Assembly: GCA_017938205.1 (NCBI GenBank)
Contig: JAGBCA010000034.1
Location: 1-35,300, forward strand
Source of the DNA: Clostridia bacterium
GTDB lineage: Bacteria; Bacillota; Clostridia; Oscillospirales; CAG-272
Direction of reading: 5' to 3'
DNA length: 35,300 bases
The notes beneath the pieces were generated by a model. It worked only from the letters and a program-made list of their open reading frames with translations. It was not told the DNA's origin and ran no database searches. Positions 15,679 to 25,639 of this stretch are shown here, one piece after another; the stretch's first letter is position 1; each line of letters begins with the position of its first letter. The position numbers were made by a program, and so were the translations under genes.

Positions 15679-17034
15679 ATGACAAAATCGCAACAACATT
15701 ACATAAAAATGACCGAAACGCCGGTCGCAAAGCTGATCGTCACCTTGGGTGTGCCGACCACGATCTCTATGCTGATCACCAGCATATACAATATGGCGGA
15801 CACATATTTTGTGGGCACGCTCGGCGAGAGTGCCCAAGGCGCAACGGGCATCCTCTTCACGCTTCAAGCCATCATTCAGGCGCTTGCCTTTATGATGGGA
15901 CACGGCTCGGGCACGTTCGTTGCCAAGGCCCTCGCCGATCGTGATACCAAGGAGGCCTCGCGCTACGTTTCCACCGCCTTTTTCTTCGGCACGGGGGCAG
16001 GACTTGTGCTGATGACGCTTGGTCTTATCTTTCTTGAGCCGTTTATGCGGCTTCTCGGAAGCACGGAAACTATTCTTCCGCACGCAATGGACTACGGAAT
16101 GTGGGTGCTGATCTCCTGTCCGCTTCTGATCGGCTCCTTGGTGATCAACAACAATCTCCGCTATGAGGGCAAGGCATTCTATGCTATGTTCGGACTGACG
16201 ACGGGCGGACTTCTCAATATTCTTCTTGACTATATTTTCGTTCGTATCGTGCCGCTCGGCGTATTTGGTGCGGGTATGGCAACGGCGATCTCGCAGGCTG
16301 TCAGCTTCGCGATCCTGCTCCTTATGTATTTCTTCAAGGCGCAGAGCCGCATATCCTTGCGTGCCGTGGCGCGCGAGGCCGCCGTGTATATTTCAATTAT
16401 GAAGGTTGGCTTTCCCTCGCTTCTTCGCCAAGGCCTTACCTCGATCTCGCACGGTATTCTCAACAACCTCACAAAGCCCTTCGGAGATGCGGCAATCGCT
16501 GCGATCAGCATTATCAACCGTTACTCCTCTCTCGTGCTTTGCGTGGGACTCGGCATCGGCCAAGGCTTTCAGCCCGTTGCCTCCTTTAACTATCAGGTGG
16601 GCAAGCGCCGCCGCGTCAAGCAGGGCTTGCTCTTCACGATGGGCATCGGCTTTGCGATCAGCACGGTGCTTTGCGTGCTCGGTCTGATCTTCGCGCCCGG
16701 TATTGTTTTGCTTTTCCAAAAAAGCGCGGCAGTGGTCAAAATCGGAACGAAGGGACTGCGCTTTGCCTCTCTTGGACTTCTCTTTTTGCCGCTTTCTGTG
16801 CCCGTGAATATGCTGTATCAGAGCATCCGCGAGGCAGGCGTTGCCTCTTTCCTTGCCCTGATGCGCTCGGGACTTGCTTTTATCCCCACGCTGCTCATCC
16901 TCAACGCGATCTTCAAGCTGGACGGCATTCTGCTCGCTCAGCCCGTTGCGGATATGCTTTCGGGGCTTGTCTGCATTCCCTTTATTATAAAATTTCTTCG
17001 CAGATCGGACGATCCTGCACAGGATCATAAGTAA
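15679..17034 (+). CDS. MATE family efflux transporter
   Basis: A 451-residue integral membrane protein of the multi-antimicrobial extrusion family, which exports cationic drugs or metabolites using a Na+ or H+ gradient. About twelve hydrophobic segments are visible, in two halves, beginning with LIVTLGVPTTISMLITSIYNMADTYFVG, whose P-T-x5-YNMADTYFVG is characteristic of MATE proteins. The second half has a similar VGFPSLLRQGLTSISHGILNN segment. Start ATG 15679 is chosen; its ribosome-binding site (GGAAAG, 13 bases away) is weak, and an ATG at 15709 is a possible alternative. Substrate cannot be deduced. Proximity to glnN suggests co-transcription. Confidence 0.9.
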   Translation: MTKSQQHYIKMTETPVAKLIVTLGVPTTISMLITSIYNMADTYFVGTLGESAQGATGILFTLQAIIQALAFMMGHGSGTFVAKALADRDTKEASRYVSTAFFFGTGAGLVLMTLGLIFLEPFMRLLGSTETILPHAMDYGMWVLISCPLLIGSLVINNNLRYEGKAFYAMFGLTTGGLLNILLDYIFVRIVPLGVFGAGMATAISQAVSFAILLLMYFFKAQSRISLRAVAREAAVYISIMKVGFPSLLRQGLTSISHGILNNLTKPFGDAAIAAISIINRYSSLVLCVGLGIGQGFQPVASFNYQVGKRRRVKQGLLFTMGIGFAISTVLCVLGLIFAPGIVLLFQKSAAVVKIGTKGLRFASLGLLFLPLSVPVNMLYQSIREAGVASFLALMRSGLAFIPTLLILNAIFKLDGILLAQPVADMLSGLVCIPFIIKFLRRSDDPAQDHK

Positions 17035-17050
17035 AAAATATGATTCTATG

Positions 17051-17126
17051 ATAAAGGGGCTGTCGCATTTAGGGATAACCGAATAAAAAACGAGTGGAGA
17101 CATTGAAATAGTGCCTCCACTTTTGT
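17051..17126 (+). terminator. Hairpin and repeat-like sequence after the MATE gene
   Basis: AGTGGAG (17093-17099) and CTCCACT (17115-17121) form a stem followed by TTTGTT, a plausible terminator. The preceding bases (AAAGGGGCTGTCGCATTTAG, then GAATAAAAAAC) resemble the start of the inverted-repeat element at 35127-35217. Confidence 0.55.
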
Positions 17127-17162
17127 TATATAGGTATTTAAATGGTATCTATGATCTTAACT

Positions 17163-18128
17163 TTAGTTATTATTCGTTTTATAATACGTTCCGCCGATAA
17201 AATTGCTCGGATCGTAGCTGCATTCGCGGTTTTCGTAAAAATAATCACCGCCGGTAAAGGTAATGGAATTGTCATCGCCAAAGGTGAAATCTGCCAATTG
17301 GTGATCCGGTTCTGCGGAAGTACCGCTTTCCGGTCCCGGCTCGCTGTCTCCATGCATGACGTGAATTACAGCCACGTCATGGGGTTCTCCCGTATCCCAA
17401 TCCTCGTATCGGCTTAGCTTAACGGTGCCTTCAAGGAACGTGTTGTTGGCTTTGTTTTCGTAACGCATATAAACGGTATACTCCGAGTAGTCGGTGCTTT
17501 GGTAATTCGGAGAAAAGGAATGATTTACAAAATAAAATGAATTGCCGTTTTCATCCAAGAATCTGCCGTTCAGCTTGGCGCATTCCAAATAGTTTACCTT
17601 GCCGTTTTTGTATTCATACGGCTCTGCGCCTTCCTTTACGTACGTTCCGAAAGCATACGGCATATCTGACAAATGATAATCCCTTACGGGCACGCCTCCG
17701 GATCTGACGGGTTGAATGTGATATCCCTCGCTGACGATCGTGAATTGATGCAGATCGTCTTTTTTGTCCTCGGTATAGCAATCAATATAATCGTAAACCG
17801 AAAGCCCGGTTGCATCTTCTCCGAAATTCAAATTCAGATGGAGCGGCGTGTTGGGGTTCCCTTCTTCGAAATAGGTGATCTTATGGGTTCCTTCCTTTTT
17901 CAGAGCTCCGTTTTCGTAATACTTGAACGAGCTTTTAAAAAACTCAAAGTAAGCGGATTCAACCGGCCGACAGTCATTGTCATTTGCGACAAGATTCCAT
18001 TTTACGCCCCTATCTCCGTCTCCGAGCTCCACTACGTTGTCATTGCCATTGAAAAGCTCACTCAGCGCGCATCCCGTCAGTCCAAACGCCATCAACAGAA
18101 CCAACATTACAGCCAATATTTTTTTCAT
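17163..18128 (-). CDS. Putative surface lipoprotein of unknown function
   Basis: A 321-residue protein with a clear lipoprotein signal peptide: MKK, a hydrophobic core and the lipobox LTGC with Cys20 as the lipidation site. The mature part is acidic, rich in Asp, Glu, Asn and Tyr, and has no motif I recognise. Segments such as FKSSFKYYENGALKKEGTHKITY and FTFGDDNSITFTGGDYFYENRECSYD suggest repeated beta-strand units like those of small lipocalin-type or 'DUF' lipoproteins of clostridia, but that is an impression. The start ATG 18128 has AAAGGAGAA upstream and a good promoter at 18204-18232. It is AT-richer than flanking housekeeping genes and lies beside two Xre regulators, so it may have been acquired. 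Confidence 0.8.
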   Translation of the reverse strand: MKKILAVMLVLLMAFGLTGCALSELFNGNDNVVELGDGDRGVKWNLVANDNDCRPVESAYFEFFKSSFKYYENGALKKEGTHKITYFEEGNPNTPLHLNLNFGEDATGLSVYDYIDCYTEDKKDDLHQFTIVSEGYHIQPVRSGGVPVRDYHLSDMPYAFGTYVKEGAEPYEYKNGKVNYLECAKLNGRFLDENGNSFYFVNHSFSPNYQSTDYSEYTVYMRYENKANNTFLEGTVKLSRYEDWDTGEPHDVAVIHVMHGDSEPGPESGTSAEPDHQLADFTFGDDNSITFTGGDYFYENRECSYDPSNFIGGTYYKTNNN

Positions 18129-18203
18129 TGTTATTCTCCTTTGCTTCCGTTAAATATATGTTTTGATCTCAAAGAGAAGGGATCGGAAGCAGCCCTTTTA
18201 TTT

Positions 18204-18232
18204 ATCATATCAGAAAATCACGAAAATTTCAA
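18204..18232 (-). promoter_or_regulatory. Sigma-A promoter of the lipoprotein gene
   Basis: On the minus strand, TTGAAA (18232-18227), a 17-base spacer and TATGAT (18209-18204), about 75 bases upstream of the start. Confidence 0.75.
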
Positions 18233-18250
18233 CTTCTGTGAATAATATAA

Positions 18251-18296
18251 CATAAAAAGAGCCGCCTTGCAGGGGTATATCCCACAAGGCGGCTTT
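18251..18296 (-). terminator. Intrinsic terminator after the first Xre regulator
   Basis: A perfect 10-bp stem AGCCGCCTTG (18260-18269) with CAAGGCGGCT (18285-18294). On the minus strand it is followed by CTTTTTATG, so it ends the 18312-18599 gene. Confidence 0.87.
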
Positions 18297-18311
18297 ATTG
18301 CTTTTGACTTT

Positions 18312-18599
18312 TCAGTTCTTTTTCTGTAAGGCGCTTATCATCCTCTTTACGGTTATGATATCTTCCTCATCCAATCCTCCGAGGTCAATGAGCTCTTTAT
18401 GCTCAAGCCCCAGCAAAAAATCCGTGGTAACCCGAAAAATATGCGCCAAGCGGATCAAAATATCGGGAGACGGATACCTTTCCTGAAGCTCATAATAGCT
18501 AACAACGGATTTTGTAACCCCCAGCTTATCCGCAAGCTGCTGCTGTGTATAACCTTCACGAAGTCTCAATTGCTTTAAACGATTTCCAAAATCAACCAT
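18312..18599 (-). CDS. Xre family helix-turn-helix regulator, 95 residues
   Basis: A small Cro/C1-type DNA-binding protein. The HTH occupies about residues 4-60: GNRLKQLRLREGYTQQQLADKLGV, then TKSVVSYYELQERYPSPDILIRLAHIFRVTTDFLLG, an exact fit to the HTH_3 pattern. A short acidic tail (LDEEDIITVKRMISALQKK) follows, probably for dimerisation. Start ATG 18599 has AGGAGA upstream; an in-frame upstream start at 18647 would read back through the previous gene's terminator. The target is unknown; self-regulation and control of the neighbouring lipoprotein are possible. It lies just downstream of a second, unrelated Xre gene. Confidence 0.88.
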   Translation of the reverse strand: MVDFGNRLKQLRLREGYTQQQLADKLGVTKSVVSYYELQERYPSPDILIRLAHIFRVTTDFLLGLEHKELIDLGGLDEEDIITVKRMISALQKKN

Positions 18600-18614
18600 A
18601 TCAGTGTCTCCTAT

Positions 18615-18654
18615 ATAAAAAGTCGCCTTGTGTGAGTGACTCATCAAGACGGCT
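18615..18654 (-). terminator. Intrinsic terminator between the two Xre genes
   Basis: On the minus strand, AGCCGTCTTG pairs with CAAGGCGACT (one mismatch, one G-U) and is followed by TTTTTATATAG. The arms closely resemble those of the terminator at 18251-18296. Confidence 0.65.
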
Positions 18655-18900
18655 TTATTTTTCCACTTCTAAATCTTCCGAAATAAAAATATCGTCATCC
18701 AAAAAATCGGTAAGAGACATATGAAAGCCTCTTGCCAACATGATTACGGTGCTTAATGTTACCGTCTTGTTCCTTCCGTTCATTATGCATTGCATACTTC
18801 CGTGCTGTATTCCGGATTCCTGCTCCAACCGATATTGAGATATTCCTTTTTCGTGTAACAGCTTGGAAATACGCTTTGCGACAGCATCATTAACAGTCAA
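18655..18900 (-). CDS. Xre family helix-turn-helix regulator, 81 residues
   Basis: A small Cro/C1-type regulator: VAKRISKLLHEKGISQYRLEQESGI, then QHGSMQCIMNGRNKTVTLSTVIMLARGFHMSLTDFL matches the compact HTH found in stand-alone clostridial regulators. The last residues are acidic. The start is TTG 18900, not ATG; it has GGAGGG seven bases upstream, which decides it. Upstream, a short dyad GTAGATTTACCTAC at about 18934-18947 could be an operator, although this is weak. Target unknown. Confidence 0.84.
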   Translation of the reverse strand: MTVNDAVAKRISKLLHEKGISQYRLEQESGIQHGSMQCIMNGRNKTVTLSTVIMLARGFHMSLTDFLDDDIFISEDLEVEK

Positions 18901-18918
18901 GCTCGTGCCCTCCGATAA

Positions 18919-19155
18919 GAAGATTCTGCTTCCGTAGATTTACCTACATATATTTTATCAATAACGCGAGAAAAATATAAGAAGGCACACCTACATACCC
19001 TTGAATTGATCGCCTATCGAAACAAATATATGGTTGAGAAGGCGGACGTTGTAATCGCTTACGTAATGCATGACTTTGGTGGCGCGTATGCAACGTATAC
19101 CTATGCGAAAAGAAAGGGGAAAGCGATATTCAATCTCGCACAGCGGAAGGTATAA
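18919..19155 (+). pseudogene. 3' remnant of a SLOG/YpsA-like (DUF1273) gene
   Basis: A plus-strand frame, open from 18919 to the TAA at 19153-19155, has no suitable start but ends with a clear family signature from about 19000 on: LIAYRNKYMVEKADVVIAYV, then HDFGGAYATYTYAKRKGKAIFNL. This matches the C-terminal part of the DUF1273/YpsA branch of SLOG proteins, where an RN-x-x-MV-x-x-(A/S)D motif precedes a hydrophobic strand, a G-G loop and a YA-x-x-x-GK helix. The N-terminal two-thirds is missing, and the region before 19000 does not resemble the family. I read it as a decayed gene end. A strong hairpin at 19167-19205 follows directly. Confidence 0.7.
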
Positions 19156-19166
19156 ACCCAAATAAT

Positions 19167-19205
19167 AAGCATCGGTGGAGGGCTTTTGGCTCTCCACCGA
19201 TGCTT
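19167..19205. terminator. Strong bidirectional hairpin, terminator of the atp operon
   Basis: A perfect 14-bp stem AAGCATCGGTGGAG with CTCCACCGATGCTT and an 11-base loop lies 14 bases beyond the atpC stop codon. The minus-strand side continues ATTATTTGGG and the plus side ATTTG, so U-runs are modest on both sides. Confidence 0.78.
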
Positions 19206-19218
19206 ATTTGAAAATAGT

Positions 19219-19623
19219 TTATTTCATATTCTTCACGGAAATGCGCGTGAGGGCTCTTGCAAGCTTTGCCTTTGCAAGGTCGATCTCGGCGCTGCTTTTG
19301 GCTTCCTTGATCGCTTGCTCGGCCTTTTCCTTGGCGGCCTCAGCGCGCTTAAGATCCAGCTCGCTTGCCATTTCAAAGGTGGTTGCCGCAATGCGAACAA
19401 CGCCGTCCGAAACCGAGAGAAAGCCGCCGCTGACGGAAGCAAAGGTATCCATGCCGTCCGCGGTGCGGATGCGCGCGCGCCCAGTGCCGAGCGCGGCAAG
19501 CAGATCGGTATGTCCTGCGAGGATCTCCACGTCGCCCGTTGCGGTGCGGATCAGAAGGCTGATCGCCTTGCCGTCCATCACGGTTTTATCGGGGGTAACG
19601 ATCTGTAAGGAAAACTCTTTCAT
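19219..19623 (-). CDS. atpC: ATP synthase F1 subunit epsilon
   Basis: A 134-residue epsilon subunit, part of the central stalk that couples rotation to catalysis and can inhibit ATP hydrolysis. The N-terminal beta-sandwich shows FSLQIVTPDKTVMDGKA, GDVEILAGHTDLLAALGTG and SGGFLSVSDGVVRIAA, matching the family, followed by a two-helix C-terminal domain rich in Ala, Lys and Glu (LKRAEAAKEKAEQAIKEA). It is the last gene of the atp operon, nine bases after atpD. Confidence 0.95.
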   Translation of the reverse strand: MKEFSLQIVTPDKTVMDGKAISLLIRTATGDVEILAGHTDLLAALGTGRARIRTADGMDTFASVSGGFLSVSDGVVRIAATTFEMASELDLKRAEAAKEKAEQAIKEAKSSAEIDLAKAKLARALTRISVKNMK

Positions 19624-19632
19624 AAGTCCTCC

Positions 19633-21063
<1,431 letters not shown>

Positions 21064-21894
21064 TTAAAGCGCCTCTGCACCGGAAACAATTTCAGTAATT
21101 TCTTGCGTGATCATCGCCTGACGCGCACGGTTATAAGAGAGATTCAGCCCACCGATCATTTCCTCGGCATTCTTGTTGGCGGCGTTCATGGCCGTGCGGC
21201 GTGCGCCGCTCTCTGCCGCAAGCGACTGTGCGATCGCACCGTAAATGAGACCGCCGAGATAACGGGGCAGAAGGGAAGCGAGAAGCCCGGGGATATCCTC
21301 GTCCGTCATAGGATCCTGTCCGCCTTTTTCAGCAGTCAAGGGTAAAAGCTCCATGTGTGCGGGTACCTGCGAGATCATGGAAACAAAGCGTGTGTAAACG
21401 AGAACCACGCGGTCAAAGCGACCCTCGTCAAAGCCGCGCACCAGAAGATGCGCCATGCGCATTGCCGCGCCCACGGAGAGGTCCTCCACGGGGGCAAAGG
21501 CATCGGTCAGGCACTCGGCGCGTCCGCGGTAGTATTCCACCGCCTTCTTTCCAACGGGGAGAACGCAGGCATTTTCGAGCCCGAGGGCTTGCACCGTGCG
21601 AAAAATACCAACGTTGAAGCCGCCCGCAAGACCGCGGTCACCCGCGATCACAACGTAGCAGGTCTTGCCGCCGTCGCTTTTCTTCGTATAGGGAGATTCG
21701 GTTACCGAGGGGGCAAGAAGGATCTGCCGCATTGCCTTGGAAGCAATTTCGCCAAAGGCGCGGCTTTGCTCGGCACGCATTTTTGCGCGGCGTAGCTTCG
21801 AGGTCGCCACAAGCTCCATCGCTTTGGTGATCTGCATCGTGCTGTTCACGCTTTTGATGCGAGCCTTGATGTCATTCATAGAGGCTCCTGCCAT
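21064..21894 (-). CDS. atpG: ATP synthase F1 subunit gamma
   Basis: A 276-residue rotor shaft subunit. The N-terminal coiled coil IKARIKSVNSTMQITKAMELVATSKLRRA and the C-terminal helix AMNAANKNAEEMIGGLNLSYNRARQAMITQEITEIVSGAEAL are the two most conserved parts of gamma. The central Rossmann-like region has VVIAGDRGLAGGFN. Length is slightly below the usual 285. Start ATG 21894 is preceded by GGAGGGAGAAAT. Confidence 0.96.
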   Translation of the reverse strand: MAGASMNDIKARIKSVNSTMQITKAMELVATSKLRRAKMRAEQSRAFGEIASKAMRQILLAPSVTESPYTKKSDGGKTCYVVIAGDRGLAGGFNVGIFRTVQALGLENACVLPVGKKAVEYYRGRAECLTDAFAPVEDLSVGAAMRMAHLLVRGFDEGRFDRVVLVYTRFVSMISQVPAHMELLPLTAEKGGQDPMTDEDIPGLLASLLPRYLGGLIYGAIAQSLAAESGARRTAMNAANKNAEEMIGGLNLSYNRARQAMITQEITEIVSGAEAL

Positions 21895-21932
21895 ATTTCT
21901 CCCTCCTTTTTCTTTAAAATGATAAGAATTGT

Positions 21933-23441
21933 TTACTTATTCGTGTTCTTTTTGCAAGCGGCGATCGCATTCTGCAGGCGCTGTGCGTTCTCATCGGAAA
22001 GCACGCCCGTCTCACGAATGGCGGCAAGAAGCTCTGCTTCATTCGCCGTGAGATGCTCAAAGAGTGCCTCTTCAAAGCTGTGGACGTCCTCCACCTTCAC
22101 GTCTTTAAGAAGGTTGTTCGTTACGGCGTAAAGAATACAAACCTGCAGCTCAACGGCCACGGGTGCATTCTTATCCTGCTTCAGCACGGCAACGATCCTC
22201 TCACCCTGCGAAAGTCTTGCCTTTGTATCGGCATCGAGATCCGAGCCGAACTGTGCAAAGCCCTGCAGCTCACGGTACTGCGAATAGAGCAGCTTCAGAG
22301 GACCGGCAACCTTTTTCATTGCCTTGATCTGCGCATTGCCGCCAACGCGGGATACCGAGATGCCGGGGTTCACCGCCGGACGAACGCCGGCGTGGAAAAG
22401 CTCGGTCTCAAGGAAGATCTGTCCGTCCGTGATGGAGATCACGTTCGTGGGGATATAAGCGGAAACGTCACCTGCCTGGGTCTCGATGATGGGAAGTGCC
22501 GTCAGCGAGCCACCGCCGTATTCGGGCGCAAGTCTTGCCGCTCTCTCAAGCAGACGGGAATGCAGGTAGAAAACGTCACCGGGATAGGCCTCGCGGCCCG
22601 GGGGACGGCGGATCAGTAGTGAAAGTGCGCGATACGCCACGGCGTGCTTTGAAAGATCGTCGTAAACGATCAGCACGTCCTTGCCCTGATCCATAAAGTA
22701 TTCACCGATCGTGCAGCCCGAATAGGGTGCAATGTATTGCAGAGGTGCGCTCTCGGATGCCGTTGCCGCAACGATCACGGTATAGTCCATTGCGCCGTTC
22801 TTGTAGAGCGTATCTGCAACCTCGGTCACGGTGGATTGCTTTTGTCCGATCGCAACGTAAACGCAGATCACTCCCTTGCCGCGCTGATTGATGATCGTAT
22901 CGGTGGCAATGGTGGTCTTACCCGTCTGTCTGTCTCCGATGATCAGCTCACGCTGACCGCGGCCGATGGGGATCATAGCATCGATCGCCTTGATACCGGT
23001 CTGCAGAGGCACGGAAACGGATTTTCTTTCAATGATGCCTGCCGCCTTCTTTTCGATCGGGCGGTATTCGGCGGCATCGATGGGGCCCTTGCCGTCTCTC
23101 GGCTGACCGAGAGCATCTACAACGCGGCCGAGCATCGCATCGCCGACGGGAACGGAAACCACGCGCCCCGTTCTCTTCACGAGGCTGCCCTCCGTGATGC
23201 CGACGTCCGTTCCGAGAAGAACGGCGCTCACGCAGCTCTCCTCCAGGTTCAGCGCCATGCCGAACGAGCCGTTTGCAAATTCAAGAAGCTCGTTTGCCTT
23301 GCATTTTTCAAGGCCGTGCACCTTCGAGATACCGTCACCCACGGAGATAACGTAGCCGATCTCGTCATGGCGCGTTTTGGCGCTGTAATTTTTTATCTGT
23401 TCTTTTATGATCTTACTGATGTCACTTGTTTTTGATTGCAT
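21933..23441 (-). CDS. atpA: ATP synthase F1 subunit alpha
   Basis: A 502-residue non-catalytic nucleotide-binding subunit of F1. It has the Walker A motif GDRQTGKT at 169-176, the AIGQKQSTV segment, the [29 protein letters not shown] signature and an ATP synthase alpha/beta signature around [14 protein letters not shown]. The length is normal. The N-terminal segment [24 protein letters not shown] is typical for binding the delta subunit. It follows atpH after 19 bases. Confidence 0.98.
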   Translation of the reverse strand: MQSKTSDISKIIKEQIKNYSAKTRHDEIGYVISVGDGISKVHGLEKCKANELLEFANGSFGMALNLEESCVSAVLLGTDVGITEGSLVKRTGRVVSVPVGDAMLGRVVDALGQPRDGKGPIDAAEYRPIEKKAAGIIERKSVSVPLQTGIKAIDAMIPIGRGQRELIIGDRQTGKTTIATDTIINQRGKGVICVYVAIGQKQSTVTEVADTLYKNGAMDYTVIVAATASESAPLQYIAPYSGCTIGEYFMDQGKDVLIVYDDLSKHAVAYRALSLLIRRPPGREAYPGDVFYLHSRLLERAARLAPEYGGGSLTALPIIETQAGDVSAYIPTNVISITDGQIFLETELFHAGVRPAVNPGISVSRVGGNAQIKAMKKVAGPLKLLYSQYRELQGFAQFGSDLDADTKARLSQGERIVAVLKQDKNAPVAVELQVCILYAVTNNLLKDVKVEDVHSFEEALFEHLTANEAELLAAIRETGVLSDENAQRLQNAIAACKKNTNK

Positions 23442-23460
23442 GGTATCACCGTCACCTTCC

Positions 23461-24006
23461 TTAATTTTCTACACCGAGTGCGGTGCTCTGAAGCGTCCTT
23501 CGGATCGCATCCAGGCGATTTTTCAGCGAGCCGTCCAGCTGCTTTCCGAGATAGCGGAGCTTCACGCCGCCGAGCAGAGCGGGATCGATCGTGTTCGAAA
23601 GGATCACGGTCTTTTTCGTCTCTTCCTCAAGGCGAGCCTTCAGCCTCTCTGCCTGCGCCTCGCTGAGCGGGACGGCGGTGATCGCCTCGGCGCGGATGAT
23701 GCCCATAGCCTCATCGCAGAGTGCCTCGTAGGCATCCGCGGTGCGCGAAAGCGTGTAAAACGCGTGCTTTGCGGATAGGATCTTCAGAAAAGAGCAAAGA
23801 TCTTCGTCAAGAGAAGCAAATGCTTCGTCGATCAACGCATCCTTTTCCTCTCGGGAGAGCGCGGGAGAATCCAGCAGAGCCACGTAGTCGGGTACTTCGG
23901 CCACTGCCGCCACCGCTTCTCTGAGATCCGAGAGAATGGTTTGCATAGCGCCCCTTTCCTCTGCGAGGAGAAAGAGTGCTTTTGCGTATTCCTTCGTGTC
24001 AATCAT
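23461..24006 (-). CDS. atpH: ATP synthase F1 subunit delta
   Basis: A 181-residue delta (OSCP) subunit, part of the peripheral stator stalk that holds F1 to F0. The family N-terminus is seen as [15 protein letters not shown], followed by six-helix-bundle segments, and the C-terminal region [32 protein letters not shown] is the conserved PROSITE-like delta signature. Start ATG 24006 is preferred because GGGTGA lies six bases upstream; a GTG at 24015 is an in-frame alternative. Its start overlaps the atpF stop by eight bases (ATGATTGA), so the two stator genes are coupled. Confidence 0.93.
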   Translation of the reverse strand: MIDTKEYAKALFLLAEERGAMQTILSDLREAVAAVAEVPDYVALLDSPALSREEKDALIDEAFASLDEDLCSFLKILSAKHAFYTLSRTADAYEALCDEAMGIIRAEAITAVPLSEAQAERLKARLEEETKKTVILSNTIDPALLGGVKLRYLGKQLDGSLKNRLDAIRRTLQSTALGVEN

Positions 24007-24514
24007 TTTGGTCACCCATCGTATCGATAAAGCCGTCGATCAGCTTCTCGTGCTCGTCGGCCTTCACGTCACGCGCAACAACGGCCTCTGCGATCTGAAT
24101 GGCGATCACGGAAACCTCGTCCTTAATGTCGTTTATAGCCTGGCGCTTTTCAAGCGCGATCTGCTCCTCGGCTCTTTCTCTTGTGCGGCGTGCTTCTTCC
24201 TCTGCCTGTTTCAGGATCTCCTCCTCGCGAAGCAGGGCGCGGCGCTGGGCGGAGCGAAGGATCTCCTCGCTTTCCTCCGTCGCGCTCTCGAGCTTCTGCT
24301 CGTAGCATTCACGCATCTCCTTGGCCGCATCCCGATCCTTTTCGGCACTTTCGTACATATCGTCAATTTCCTTCTGACGGCTGTCGATCATGTTTTTGAT
24401 GGGATGGAAGAGGATCTTGCGAAGCACGAGATACAGAATCAAGAGGTTGATCCAAGCAAAGATCATAGTGAAGAAATTGACACCTACAAATGATTCAAAT
24501 TTCTCAAATAACAT
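23999..24514 (-). CDS. atpF: ATP synthase F0 subunit b
   Basis: A 171-residue subunit of the peripheral stalk. One N-terminal transmembrane helix (FFTMIFAWINLLILYLVLRKILF) is followed by a long, highly charged coiled coil from about residue 40 to 150 (for example RQKEIDDMYESAEKDRDAAKEM). A single b-type gene implies a homodimeric stalk. The start ATG 24514 has GGAAGGG upstream. It lies 51 bases after atpE. Confidence 0.95.
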   Translation of the reverse strand: MLFEKFESFVGVNFFTMIFAWINLLILYLVLRKILFHPIKNMIDSRQKEIDDMYESAEKDRDAAKEMRECYEQKLESATEESEEILRSAQRRALLREEEILKQAEEEARRTRERAEEQIALEKRQAINDIKDEVSVIAIQIAEAVVARDVKADEHEKLIDGFIDTMGDQND

Positions 24515-24565
24515 AAATCTACCCTTCCGTTGTTAGTCCCCGTGTGGGGCGGTTTTCGTATCGTC

Positions 24566-24823
<258 letters not shown>

Positions 24824-24850
24824 TTATGTTTGTTTTTTTGTGAGACGGAA

Positions 24851-25639
24851 TTAAGTGCTTTTTTTCTTTTTCGCCTTTTTCTTGCGAACGGGGAGCTCCT
24901 CGCGCGGCGGATTGGCGCTGCCAACGTAGATCATCGTCAGAAGGCAGAATACGAAGGCCTGCACGAAGCCGGAGAAAAGATCGAAATAGATCGAGAGAAT
25001 GGCGGGAATGCCTACCTGGAAGAAGGGGATCTCGCCGATAATGCCCGGGATCCATCCGAAGATCAAGGAGGAAAGCCCTGCCAGCGCGGCGTAGACCACG
25101 CTCATCAGCACCGAGCCGCCCGCCACGTTACCGAAGTGACGGAAGGCCATGGAGATCGGGTTTGCGATCTCGCTGACGATGTTCATCGGCGTCATCACCA
25201 CGATAGGCTCGGTAAAGCCCTTGAGCCATGCCTTGAAGCCGAAGTTTTTGATGTTGGAGTACCAAACGAGGGCGGTCGTTACCAAAGCCCAAGCCATTGT
25301 AACCGAAAGATCACCCGTTGTGGAGGCGAAGATCTTCGTTAACCCGATCATTGAGCCAAAGAAGGATGAAAGGAAGAGCGTACCGATGTAGGGGGCAAAT
25401 TTCAGATTGTGCTTGCCCATCGTGCTCTCCACGAGTCCGTAGAGCATATTCACGAGCTTTTCAACGATGACCTGCAGCCCTGCGGGGCGCTTTTCGATCC
25501 TCCGCGTTACGATGAAGGCCAAAACGATCAGAAGAACGGTAACGGCAAGAAGCGCAACCGCGGTTTGCGAGATCGAGATCGGAATGCCGAAGAGGTGGAA
25601 GGTAAAATACACGCCGGGGCCGGTAATATTAAGATCCAT
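24851..25639 (-). CDS. atpB: ATP synthase F0 subunit a
   Basis: A 262-residue stator membrane subunit that provides the two ion half-channels. The essential arginine lies in the PISMAFRHFGNVAGG motif (about residue 167), and FTEPIVVMTPMNIVSEIANPIS, the conserved segment before it, is also intact. At least five hydrophobic segments are visible. The C-terminus ends in a lysine-rich tail, KKKAKKKKST, unusual but not unprecedented. The start ATG 25639 overlaps the atpI stop codon by 11 bases. Confidence 0.95.
   Translation of the reverse strand: MDLNITGPGVYFTFHLFGIPISISQTAVALLAVTVLLIVLAFIVTRRIEKRPAGLQVIVEKLVNMLYGLVESTMGKHNLKFAPYIGTLFLSSFFGSMIGLTKIFASTTGDLSVTMAWALVTTALVWYSNIKNFGFKAWLKGFTEPIVVMTPMNIVSEIANPISMAFRHFGNVAGGSVLMSVVYAALAGLSSLIFGWIPGIIGEIPFFQVGIPAILSIYFDLFSGFVQAFVFCLLTMIYVGSANPPREELPVRKKKAKKKKST

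Noticed and set aside
13646..15730. Long minus-strand open frame opposite glnN
   Set aside because: Fully antisense to a clear type III glutamine synthetase; composition is His/Arg-rich shadow sequence.
18991..19197. Minus-strand frame of 68 codons upstream of the Xre genes
   Set aside because: Its complement encodes the recognisable SLOG remnant, so the minus frame is a shadow.
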